Below, piece after piece: positions 7,115 to 13,942 of a stretch of DNA of 15,151 nt. The notes under the pieces are model-generated. The model had not been told where the DNA came from and did no database searches. It saw only the letters and a program-made list of their open reading frames with translations. Made by a program: the position numbers and the translations under genes. The stretch is from an uncultured Erysipelotrichaceae bacterium. GTDB taxonomy: Bacteria > Bacillota_I > Bacilli_A > RF39 > UBA660. Numbering within the stretch: position 1 is the stretch's first letter; the number at the start of each line of letters is the position of its first letter. The stretch spans positions 1-15,151 of the forward strand of contig CACXCK010000043.1 in the NCBI GenBank assembly GCA_902766135.1, in the 5' to 3' direction.

Positions 7115-7420
7115 TTACGCCTCGTCATTGTAAATGATATCAACAATATTATCTATATCATCGTTTATGAGATTTACTGAGTTACTTAATCCTTTTTTAG
7201 CAAATTTTTTTTGAATACGTTCTAAATCCAAGAAGAAAATATCGATATGGTTAATCAATAGACCTCTTGCATTTTTAATGCCTATTATTTGAAAAAAGTT
7301 TAAGATATTAGTAAGACTATCGTAGTTGAAATCTAGATTTTCAACTGTCTCGTAATCATTTTTAGAAATCATTTCATTAATAAGGGATTCAGTAAAACCC
7401 ATTCTTAATAAGTTATTCAT
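7115..7420 (-). CDS. Small helical protein, mTERF-repeat-like
   Basis: A 101-aa acidic, all-helical-looking cytoplasmic protein. Its ATG overlaps the TGA of the 566-aa gene (ATGA), and GGGAGG lies upstream, so translation is probably coupled. The segment at about residues 36-68 (ILNFFQIIGIKNARGLL, then a Leu/Phe-rich helix LDLERIQKKFAKKG) has the spacing of an mTERF-type helical repeat: helix, Gly, helix, Leu-rich helix, then Gly. That likeness is by eye only. No known bacterial family is recognised. Confidence 0.6.
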   Translation of the reverse strand: MNNLLRMGFTESLINEMISKNDYETVENLDFNYDSLTNILNFFQIIGIKNARGLLINHIDIFFLDLERIQKKFAKKGLSNSVNLINDDIDNIVDIIYNDEA

Positions 7421-9117
7421 CTTTTTGGCCCTCCCTTAGTATTTATAAAGTTATTTGCAGCTTCAATTATTCTTTCTTTATCTTCTAAAGTTATGATTGA
7501 ATCATATGATAAGGCAAATCTTATACATTCAGGTGTTAATTCTTTACCCATTTTAAGTAAGGTAGCGCATATTCTAATAACTTTAGGGCGAGATATTCTT
7601 GTACCATCTATTATATAAACGTAAGGTTCATTCTTGCTTCTATACAATTCATCAAGTTGTTTTATGTAGTGGCTTTTTTCAACCATCTTATAATTTTCTG
7701 GGTGAAGACTTGTTTTAAATAATTCATAGTGTATTAATAATTCTGGAGAGAGTTCTTCAATAAGTTGACGATTAGGAATATAGCCTAGTTTTTTTTCTAA
7801 TTCATCTTCTGTTACTTTTTCTGGAACAACTGTTTCACCATTAATTTCTAATGGAAGAGATAAAATACTCTTACCTGCCATTTCAATATTGCCATTAGGG
7901 GTCATTCTTATATATTTTTTGGGGTTGTTAGTTTGTTCAAAATATTTTACTAGTAAACTAGATTTTTTTTCATATGTCTTAGCAAAGAATGATTGATTTC
8001 TAACAATATACTGATAACCTAGAGGACTTCCTTCAATTAACTGATCTATTCTTTTAATAGAGTTTTGCGCAACAGCATATGGCGAATATAGACCGTATTC
8101 CTCTTGCATAATCAAGTAATTATTTTTTAAATAGGCATTTGTAATAAAGCTAGGACTAATATTAATAATTTCTTCTATTACTTTAGGATTGTTTTGTTCA
8201 AGAAAAGCTATATTACTTGTAAAAATAGCATATTGACCAACTCTTTTTGATTTGTCATCAATATTCTTATGAATTAACACGTTACTTAATTTATTTATTA
8301 TTCTAGCCAATTCAAAATGATATTTTTCACATATATCCGCAACATGTTCTACATACTCTGGTTTAGAATACAAAGCTAAATTAGTAAGAGAGCTTTTAGA
8401 TGATAATATTTTCTTAAATACTTCACCAGTCTTAGATATTCCTCTTTTTTCTAATGTTTCAAGGACACTAATTAAATTATTTAATCCTTCTTTATCCAAA
8501 TCAATAATATTGTCTTTGTTAAGTTTTGGGTATTTTTTTAGAATGAAAGAGATAGGATCTTCTTTGTTAATAGAATCATTCTCATTAATATCACTTTTAT
8601 GATTAGTCTTATTAAGACTTATTCCTATTAAGCTAAAGACCATTTCTAATTGTTCTTCTAGTGAATAGTTATTCTCTTTAAAGAATTGTATTAAAAAATC
8701 ATAAGTTTCAAGTTCTGGTTTTGATTCATAAGCCTTGATTACTTTTTCTACTCTTTCTAATTTTTCCTTTAATAAAGATATTTTACTATTATTATTTTGG
8801 AAGGAGGTAAAAATAGGGACGGTTATTCTTTTAATAGTTTCTAGTTGAGTCTCATCTAGGGCAAGGCCTTCATCTGCTAAATCTTTATAAAATTCTAATT
8901 CTTCTCGATCTTCATCGGTAAGTATTTCTGTTAATTCTTTTGAGTCAATTATTCTTTGGAAAACTCTTTTTAAGGACATAGAATCGTTAAACTTTTCATG
9001 GTTTAAAAGTTTATTAATACCTATAATTGGACTATTTATTGATTGTTCTTTTAAAGAGACAATTTCTTCTTCAATTCTTTTTTTGTTATTTAATAGTTTT
9101 TCTTGTATCTTGTCCAT
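7417..9117 (-). CDS. Large helical protein of unknown function
   Basis: A 566-aa soluble protein from ATG at 9117 with AAGGAG upstream. It overlaps the 644-aa gene by 32 bases. Residues 1-25 and about 110-132 look like coiled coil. An acidic, Asn-rich linker lies at about 170-188. From about 188 to 400 there are repeated helical units with phrases such as ILKKYPKL, LISVLETLEKRGIS, VIEEIINISPSFI and YIVRNQSFFAKTY. These recall mTERF-like or other alpha-solenoid repeats. A small domain with TPNGNIEMAGKSI follows at about 406-418. The C-terminus (YVYIIDGTRISRPKVIRIC, about 499-517) may be a separate domain. No catalytic motif is seen. Confidence 0.55.
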   Translation of the reverse strand: MDKIQEKLLNNKKRIEEEIVSLKEQSINSPIIGINKLLNHEKFNDSMSLKRVFQRIIDSKELTEILTDEDREELEFYKDLADEGLALDETQLETIKRITVPIFTSFQNNNSKISLLKEKLERVEKVIKAYESKPELETYDFLIQFFKENNYSLEEQLEMVFSLIGISLNKTNHKSDINENDSINKEDPISFILKKYPKLNKDNIIDLDKEGLNNLISVLETLEKRGISKTGEVFKKILSSKSSLTNLALYSKPEYVEHVADICEKYHFELARIINKLSNVLIHKNIDDKSKRVGQYAIFTSNIAFLEQNNPKVIEEIINISPSFITNAYLKNNYLIMQEEYGLYSPYAVAQNSIKRIDQLIEGSPLGYQYIVRNQSFFAKTYEKKSSLLVKYFEQTNNPKKYIRMTPNGNIEMAGKSILSLPLEINGETVVPEKVTEDELEKKLGYIPNRQLIEELSPELLIHYELFKTSLHPENYKMVEKSHYIKQLDELYRSKNEPYVYIIDGTRISRPKVIRICATLLKMGKELTPECIRFALSYDSIITLEDKERIIEAANNFINTKGGPKR

Positions 9118-11020
9118 CTGTAATTTCTCCTTCCCTATTAACTGATTCGTTACGGATATATTTTTTTAATTCTTTGTAGTAGTTAATTGCTTCTAATATT
9201 GTTTCTTTAGCTCTTTCATTTAATCCTTCTTTATTATTCTTTTCATTTAAAGCTTCTAGAAGCCATTTGACACGATTATCCTCTTCGCTATGCCACCAAT
9301 CAATATTGCTTTGGTAACCTTGACTTTTTTCTTTACCATCTGTATTTCCATAAACAGGATTTATAATAATATAGACGTTGTGGCCATTTATTTTGCCAAT
9401 TTCAAGTGATTTAAAGCCGACCCTAAAACCACTGTTTCTTATTCTTCTAATACCATATGGATTACCTTTATTTTTGGTATTCAATACTCTGCTAGAATGA
9501 CGCATAATATAATCTATATTTCTATTAGCTAGTTGTTCCATTATATTTAGAAGATTTTCGATATTTATCTCTTTGTGATTAGATAAAATATTATTAAATA
9601 AAGCATTAAAATTATTTAAGTCGGCGAAAACGACATAATTATTAAATCCATTTTGATATAGATTGTCACTCATGCTAATAAGTTTGTTATCAGTTAACTC
9701 TTCTCTTTCATTAATTACGTAGCCATTTAGTTTGTTAATCTCATTTAATAAGCTTATAGATTCTTTATATAATTCTTCTATTTTTTTATTTTTATTAGGT
9801 TGCTTTACTAATGCGTTAATCTTTTCTTTTAATAGGAATAATTCATAATATAAATAATTTTCTTTATTAGCGTCATTTCTCTCTTCTTTAATTATTTCTA
9901 AAACTTGATCCATATTATCATTTTTGTGAGAATTATCTAAGTTTTTCCATTTTTCGTAGTTTTCTTCTAATTTTTTTCTAATAATTTCATCTGTTACGAG
10001 TATTTCTTTGCTACATGTAGAATAGTAATCTAATGATGTGTTCTGATAAATGTTTAAAAGATTTTTTACACGATTTAAATCTTTTTCCTCATAAGCAGAT
10101 TTAAAAAGACATAGGAAGACATATGAAATAGTTTCTTTTTCATGAATTAAATCCAGATAATCTAATAATTCTTCACTATTCTTTATTGCTGTTTCATTAC
10201 TGTTTAACATTTCATTGATGTCGTTTATTTCCGTAATATTTGTTCCGTTATTTAGAGTCATCCAACTGAAACACTTTTGAACACCGGTAAACAATTCTTC
10301 ATCCATAGCTTGGTATTCATGATTATCTAAAAATTTAGCATACTCTGTTCTAATATCCTCGATTGTTTTGAGAGGTTCTTCTTTTTTTTCTTCTTTTTCC
10401 TCGTCACTAATAATTGTTTCGGCTAACGGTTCTGACTCTTTAATTGTTTTCTTTGATGTTAACTCATTGATAATTATCTTTTTACCAAGTTCAATTAGTG
10501 ATTCAATTAGCGCATCGTCAATAATAACGTTATATTTATATATTAATTCATGGAGATGTTCTAAATCTTCTGCATTTAAGATAGTGTTAGATGCTACTTT
10601 ATTTAGTAAATCGTCATCTTCTTTTACAGCTAGCATTTGGGAATCAATTTTTTTCTTCTTTTCTTCAAGTTCTACTATTAACAAAGATATTTTATCTTTT
10701 GTTTCGCTATATAAAGCTGTTAGTTCATTTTTTATATTTATTATTTGTGAAGCTTTACTCATTTTTTCAAAATGTTTTGCTAGTCTTATAGCACGATTAA
10801 TTATAGTTTCAACGCTCTCATCTTTTGAAATCTTTTTAATAGTACTGGTTGGTAAATAATTATTAATTACTTCGATGTCTTTTGAAGATGGGGTCAAAAC
10901 GTCTCTGGTAGCAAAGTATTCTTCTTCATTCTTTAAGCTAATTATTCTTTTTTCAATATCTTTATATTCTCTTTTTAACTCGCTAAATTTTAGTCTTATG
11001 GCAGTTTCTATTTTTTCCAT
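9086..11020 (-). CDS. Large coiled-coil protein of unknown function
   Basis: A 644-aa soluble protein from ATG at 11020 with AAGGAG eight bases upstream. Residues about 1-35 and 95-135 are Lys/Glu/Leu-rich and probably coiled coil. About 188-218 is an acidic Glu/Lys linker. Several helical stretches follow to about 500. A compact C-terminal domain at about 500-575 is distinct: basic and aromatic, with RHSSRVLN, NPYGIRRIRNSGFRVGF and NGHNVYIIINPVYG. The order of basic strand, basic strand, hydrophobic strand faintly recalls RelE-type folds, but no toxin catalytic set can be assigned. No membrane segment is seen. It overlaps both the small upstream ORF and the 566-aa gene, so the three are probably translated as a unit. 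Confidence 0.55.
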   Translation of the reverse strand: MEKIETAIRLKFSELKREYKDIEKRIISLKNEEEYFATRDVLTPSSKDIEVINNYLPTSTIKKISKDESVETIINRAIRLAKHFEKMSKASQIINIKNELTALYSETKDKISLLIVELEEKKKKIDSQMLAVKEDDDLLNKVASNTILNAEDLEHLHELIYKYNVIIDDALIESLIELGKKIIINELTSKKTIKESEPLAETIISDEEKEEKKEEPLKTIEDIRTEYAKFLDNHEYQAMDEELFTGVQKCFSWMTLNNGTNITEINDINEMLNSNETAIKNSEELLDYLDLIHEKETISYVFLCLFKSAYEEKDLNRVKNLLNIYQNTSLDYYSTCSKEILVTDEIIRKKLEENYEKWKNLDNSHKNDNMDQVLEIIKEERNDANKENYLYYELFLLKEKINALVKQPNKNKKIEELYKESISLLNEINKLNGYVINEREELTDNKLISMSDNLYQNGFNNYVVFADLNNFNALFNNILSNHKEINIENLLNIMEQLANRNIDYIMRHSSRVLNTKNKGNPYGIRRIRNSGFRVGFKSLEIGKINGHNVYIIINPVYGNTDGKEKSQGYQSNIDWWHSEEDNRVKWLLEALNEKNNKEGLNERAKETILEAINYYKELKKYIRNESVNREGEITDGQDTRKTIK

Positions 11021-11166
11021 CTTTTTGACTCCTTTTCTTCTTCTATTTCATAATTAGTTGGATGATAGTTATTCATGTATGTTTTTAGGGCATTTTGGCT
11101 CTTATTTAGTTGATCATTTTTCCAATTTTTAAACCAATAATTATTGTTTAAAGTATTGTACCCCAC
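11008..11166 (-). CDS. Small 52-aa GTG-start protein at the head of the orphan operon
   Basis: A short open frame from GTG at 11166 to TAG at 11008, overlapping the start of the 644-aa gene by 13 bases. GAGG lies about 10 bases before the GTG. The predicted RNA start is only about 15-20 bases upstream, so this is the first translatable frame of the transcript. Composition looks coding: Asn/Lys/Tyr/Trp-rich with a central amphipathic stretch (NWKNDQLNKSQNALKTYM) and an acidic tail EIEEEKE. An ATG at 11168 in another frame gives only six codons. It resembles no family I know; it could be a real small protein or a leader peptide coupling translation to the next gene. Confidence 0.5.
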   Translation of the reverse strand: MGYNTLNNNYWFKNWKNDQLNKSQNALKTYMNNYHPTNYEIEEEKESKRWKK

Positions 11167-11187
11167 ATTACTACGCCTCTATTATTA

Positions 11188-11216
11188 ATTATAATAGAAA
11201 AAGACTACTATTTCAA
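11188..11216 (-). promoter_or_regulatory. Sigma-A promoter of the orphan operon
   Basis: TTGAAA (11216-11211), 17-base spacer, TATAAT (11193-11188) on the minus strand. The -35 sits in the loop of the gap terminator hairpin and the spacer covers its 3' arm and T run. Terminator and promoter are therefore interlaced in about 35 bases. Confidence 0.82.
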
Positions 11217-11221
11217 GCAGT
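11200..11221 (-). terminator. Intrinsic terminator of gap
   Basis: On the minus strand AGACTGCT pairs with AGTAGTCT (8 bp, one G-U), loop TGAAAT, followed by TTTTTC. It lies immediately after the gap stop codon and contains part of the next operon's promoter. Confidence 0.75.
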
Positions 11222-12217
11222 CTATTTAAACATTTCTTTAGCAGTTTTCATCATTTGAGAAGTATAGCCCATTTCATTGTCATACCAGGCGACTATTTTA
11301 ACTAAGCCACTCGGTAATACCTTAGTTAAATCAAGATCTACTAAAGCGCCAATTTTTTGACCAATAACATCACTTGAGACAACGGGGTCGTGAGTTACTT
11401 TTAATATCTCACTGCGATTACGCATGAATGCATCATTTATTTCCTCTTTAGTTACATTTTTAGTTAGTTTAAGAGATAAATCTATCATAGAACCATCACT
11501 AGTTGGAACGCGATATGCTTGACCATCTAGCTTGCCTTCTAAGTTAGGTAAGACTTTACCAATAGCACTAGCTGCTCCTGTAGATGTTGGAATGATATTT
11601 TGAGCACAAGCTCTTCCTCTTCTTGAACGATAATCTTTTTTGTAATTAACATCAAGGGTTGCTTGATCGTTTGTGTACGCATGAATGGTACTCATAAATC
11701 CTGTTTCAACGCCAAAATTATCATCTAAAACTTTTAATACTGGAGCAAGGCAATTAGTTGTACAGCTAGCAGCAGAGACTATTTGTTCACTACCATCTAA
11801 GGTGTCATCATTAACACCATAGACAATAGTTTTCATCTCTCCTTTGCCTGGAGCTGATATTAAAACTTTTTTGGCTCCTGCTTTAATATGTGACATAGCT
11901 TTTTCATACTCTGTATATGCTCCTGTACAATCAATTACTAAATCAACGTTAAGTTCTTTCCAAGGTAAGTTTATTGCATCATCTTCGTTAAATACTGGTA
12001 TTTTCTTGCGATTATTAATTATAATATTCTTTTCATCATTTGTGATGGCATCTTCATGAAATCTTCTATAAGTTGTATCATACTTAAGAAGATAGGCCAT
12101 TTCTTCGACAGAACCACGGCCATTAATTGCGACTATGTCAAAGTCTACCCCTGTTACAATACTGCGGAAGGCTAAACGCCCAATTCTTCCAAAACCATTA
12201 ATTGCTACTCTTATCAT
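11222..12217 (-). CDS. gap: Glyceraldehyde-3-phosphate dehydrogenase, type I
   Basis: A 331-aa enzyme of normal family length. It oxidises glyceraldehyde-3-phosphate to 1,3-bisphosphoglycerate, or runs in reverse, in the cytoplasm. The Rossmann motif NGFGRIGR spans residues 7-14. The catalytic Cys152 is in SAASCTTNC and His179 is in TIHAYTND. The C-terminal WYDNEMGYTSQM is typical. The coenzyme-selecting position after Asn32 is Gly33-Arg34 in place of the usual Asp-Leu, and Asp189 is followed by Val190-Asn191 in place of Leu-Pro. By knowledge of the family these changes favour NADP, so strict NAD glycolytic use is uncertain. AGGTGA lies before the ATG, 13 bases after the nucleoside kinase stop, which indicates one operon. 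Confidence 0.96.
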   Translation of the reverse strand: MIRVAINGFGRIGRLAFRSIVTGVDFDIVAINGRGSVEEMAYLLKYDTTYRRFHEDAITNDEKNIIINNRKKIPVFNEDDAINLPWKELNVDLVIDCTGAYTEYEKAMSHIKAGAKKVLISAPGKGEMKTIVYGVNDDTLDGSEQIVSAASCTTNCLAPVLKVLDDNFGVETGFMSTIHAYTNDQATLDVNYKKDYRSRRGRACAQNIIPTSTGAASAIGKVLPNLEGKLDGQAYRVPTSDGSMIDLSLKLTKNVTKEEINDAFMRNRSEILKVTHDPVVSSDVIGQKIGALVDLDLTKVLPSGLVKIVAWYDNEMGYTSQMMKTAKEMFK

Positions 12218-12230
12218 TTAATCACCTTTC

Positions 12231-13871
12231 CTATCCTACAAATTCTCTTAAAATGGAATTATTTGGTACATATTCACTTGGAATATCAAAATATGGTTGT
12301 AATGAATGTATTAATCTTCTTGCCTCATTATAATATGGACTATCGATACCTACACTGTATAAAAGTGGATTTGCATATGTTTTTAACACGCCTAATTCAT
12401 ATGAAAGTGCGGTGTTAATAATCCTATCTGCTTGGTAGACGTATGGGAAGATATATTTTTCTTCACCATTTCTTACTACTTGCCATTCTTTAATGGTGCT
12501 ATCTACTCTTTTACCACGATCTCGGTTATCTCTTACCATTCTTCTTATAAGTCTTAAGTCTAATGTTGAAATGTAGTTATGACGATCTATAGACATTGGC
12601 ATGAAGGGACTTAGATATATTTTATATTTATATTTATCATCTATAAATGGTGTCAATTCATCATTTAAACAATGTAGTCCTTCAATAAATAAGAAACTAT
12701 TTTCTTTTAGTTTGATTTTTTTACCTTTTTTAATACTCTTACCAGAGACAAAATCATATTCTGGCAATTCAACTTCTTTGCCGTCTAATAAGTCTTTAAT
12801 GGTGCTATTAAATAGTTCTAAGTTAATAGCTCTTAAACATTCATAATCATATTCTCCCTTGTCATTTTTAGGGGTGTCTGTTCGATTTACAAAGAAGTCA
12901 TCTGTAGAAATTGTTACTGTTTCATAGCCTTTACTAATGAATAGTGAACTTAAGCGCCTCATAGTAGTAGTTTTACCACTTGATGATGGTCCTGCGATTA
13001 AGATGACACGAACATCTCTTTTGGTTAAAATATCATCTCTTGATGCCATTAAGTCTTCGGTATAGGCAAGTTCATTAGATTCAATAAATTCTTTAATTTT
13101 AGACTTTGTTACTAAAAGGTTTAAATCGGCTAAGTAAGGAGTGTTCATTGTTTTTAGCCATTTTTTGCTTTCCATAAAGTTAACTACAATATTTTCGTAG
13201 TGAACATATTCTGGAACACGTCTTCCACTTACAACATTTGGACATACAAGAACAATTCTATTACGGCCAATAAATACTAATTCAAAACGATTTAGAACAG
13301 AGGTATCATATGGCATATTACTATAAAAATAATTTAGGTGATTTCTTAATTTATAAAGAGTTATAACTTCATTTGGAAGGACTTGAATATTTTTGGCTTT
13401 TTCTACTTCATCATGATTCATAAAATACTTATAGGCATCTTTAACATCAACATTGTATCTTATAATTCTTTCTTTTTGGCCAATAATACTAGCCATTTTT
13501 GCTTTTATACGTCGGATATCATCATGAGTTAAGTTTTGACTCATCTCAATTTCTGAAAGAATTCCTCTTGGAACACTATGAAGGAATGATACTTTAGCAT
13601 TTTCATATAGTTCTTTAACAGCAACCATAAATAGAAATTTAAGACCTGCTTGATACATTTTGTATCCTGCTAAGTCAGTGACATCAACGAGCTCTAGTTT
13701 TTCATCTTTAGTAGCTTTATGATCTAATGAAAATACTTCATTTTCTATTCTAACTGCTAAAACATCTATTTTATGTTTACTAGCATAATCTTTAGTTATT
13801 TCATAATAATTAGTATTAATAGGATATTCTTTTACAGATTCATCCGGTAATGTTATTTTTATTGTATCCAT
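12231..13871 (-). CDS. TGS/ThrRS-like domain nucleoside (uridine-type) kinase
   Basis: A 546-aa cytoplasmic protein. Residues about 1-63 form a TGS-type domain (IKITLPDESVKEYPI). About 64-240 resembles the second additional domain of threonyl-tRNA synthetase, and the typical His pairs of the editing site are not evident. From about 285 a P-loop kinase of the uridine kinase/phosphoribulokinase type begins: Walker A GPSSSGKT (294-301), then STDDFFVNR at about 323-331, and IEGLHCLN further on, where the family's acidic and sugar-binding residues lie. This domain order is known in Firmicutes proteins annotated as nucleoside kinases; the substrate is inferred. GAGGG precedes the ATG. It has its own promoter and is co-transcribed with gap. 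Confidence 0.85.
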   Translation of the reverse strand: MDTIKITLPDESVKEYPINTNYYEITKDYASKHKIDVLAVRIENEVFSLDHKATKDEKLELVDVTDLAGYKMYQAGLKFLFMVAVKELYENAKVSFLHSVPRGILSEIEMSQNLTHDDIRRIKAKMASIIGQKERIIRYNVDVKDAYKYFMNHDEVEKAKNIQVLPNEVITLYKLRNHLNYFYSNMPYDTSVLNRFELVFIGRNRIVLVCPNVVSGRRVPEYVHYENIVVNFMESKKWLKTMNTPYLADLNLLVTKSKIKEFIESNELAYTEDLMASRDDILTKRDVRVILIAGPSSSGKTTTMRRLSSLFISKGYETVTISTDDFFVNRTDTPKNDKGEYDYECLRAINLELFNSTIKDLLDGKEVELPEYDFVSGKSIKKGKKIKLKENSFLFIEGLHCLNDELTPFIDDKYKYKIYLSPFMPMSIDRHNYISTLDLRLIRRMVRDNRDRGKRVDSTIKEWQVVRNGEEKYIFPYVYQADRIINTALSYELGVLKTYANPLLYSVGIDSPYYNEARRLIHSLQPYFDIPSEYVPNNSILREFVG

Positions 13872-13900
13872 ATTTTCCCTCTATTCTTTTACTATTATTT

Positions 13901-13909
13901 ATTATATCA
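13901..13909 (-). promoter_or_regulatory. Extended -10 promoter of the kinase-gap operon
   Basis: On the minus strand TGA precedes TATAAT (13906-13901), giving the TGn extension. The -35 region falls in the preceding terminator's T-rich tail and is poor. The predicted start is near 13894, about 22 bases before the ATG. Confidence 0.6.
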
Positions 13910-13918
13910 CAAATAAAT

Positions 13919-13942
13919 AAAAAAAGGAAAGATTAACTTTCC
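13919..13942 (-). terminator. Intrinsic terminator of the lectin-like protein gene
   Basis: GGAAAG/CTTTCC with loop TTAAT is followed by seven T on the minus strand. The stop codon TAA lies in the loop. Confidence 0.78.

Noticed and set aside
7114..7146. Longer start of the TasA-like protein
   Set aside because: It would put charged residues and a 32-base overlap before a normal signal segment; the ATG at 7113 has GAGG upstream and follows the preceding stop directly.
10368..10859. Plus-strand open frames opposite the 644-aa gene, and similar ones at 324-605, 1787-2101, 11844-12059, 12601-12846 and 14547-14759
   Set aside because: They lie antisense to well-supported genes, lack ribosome-binding sites and have the Ser/Phe/Leu-rich composition of reversed Lys/Glu-rich coding sequence.
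13919..13942. Hairpin downstream of the variable region as a DGR target-recognition cruciform
   Set aside because: It lies about 60 bases from the end of the variable region and is followed by seven T, so a terminator explains it better.
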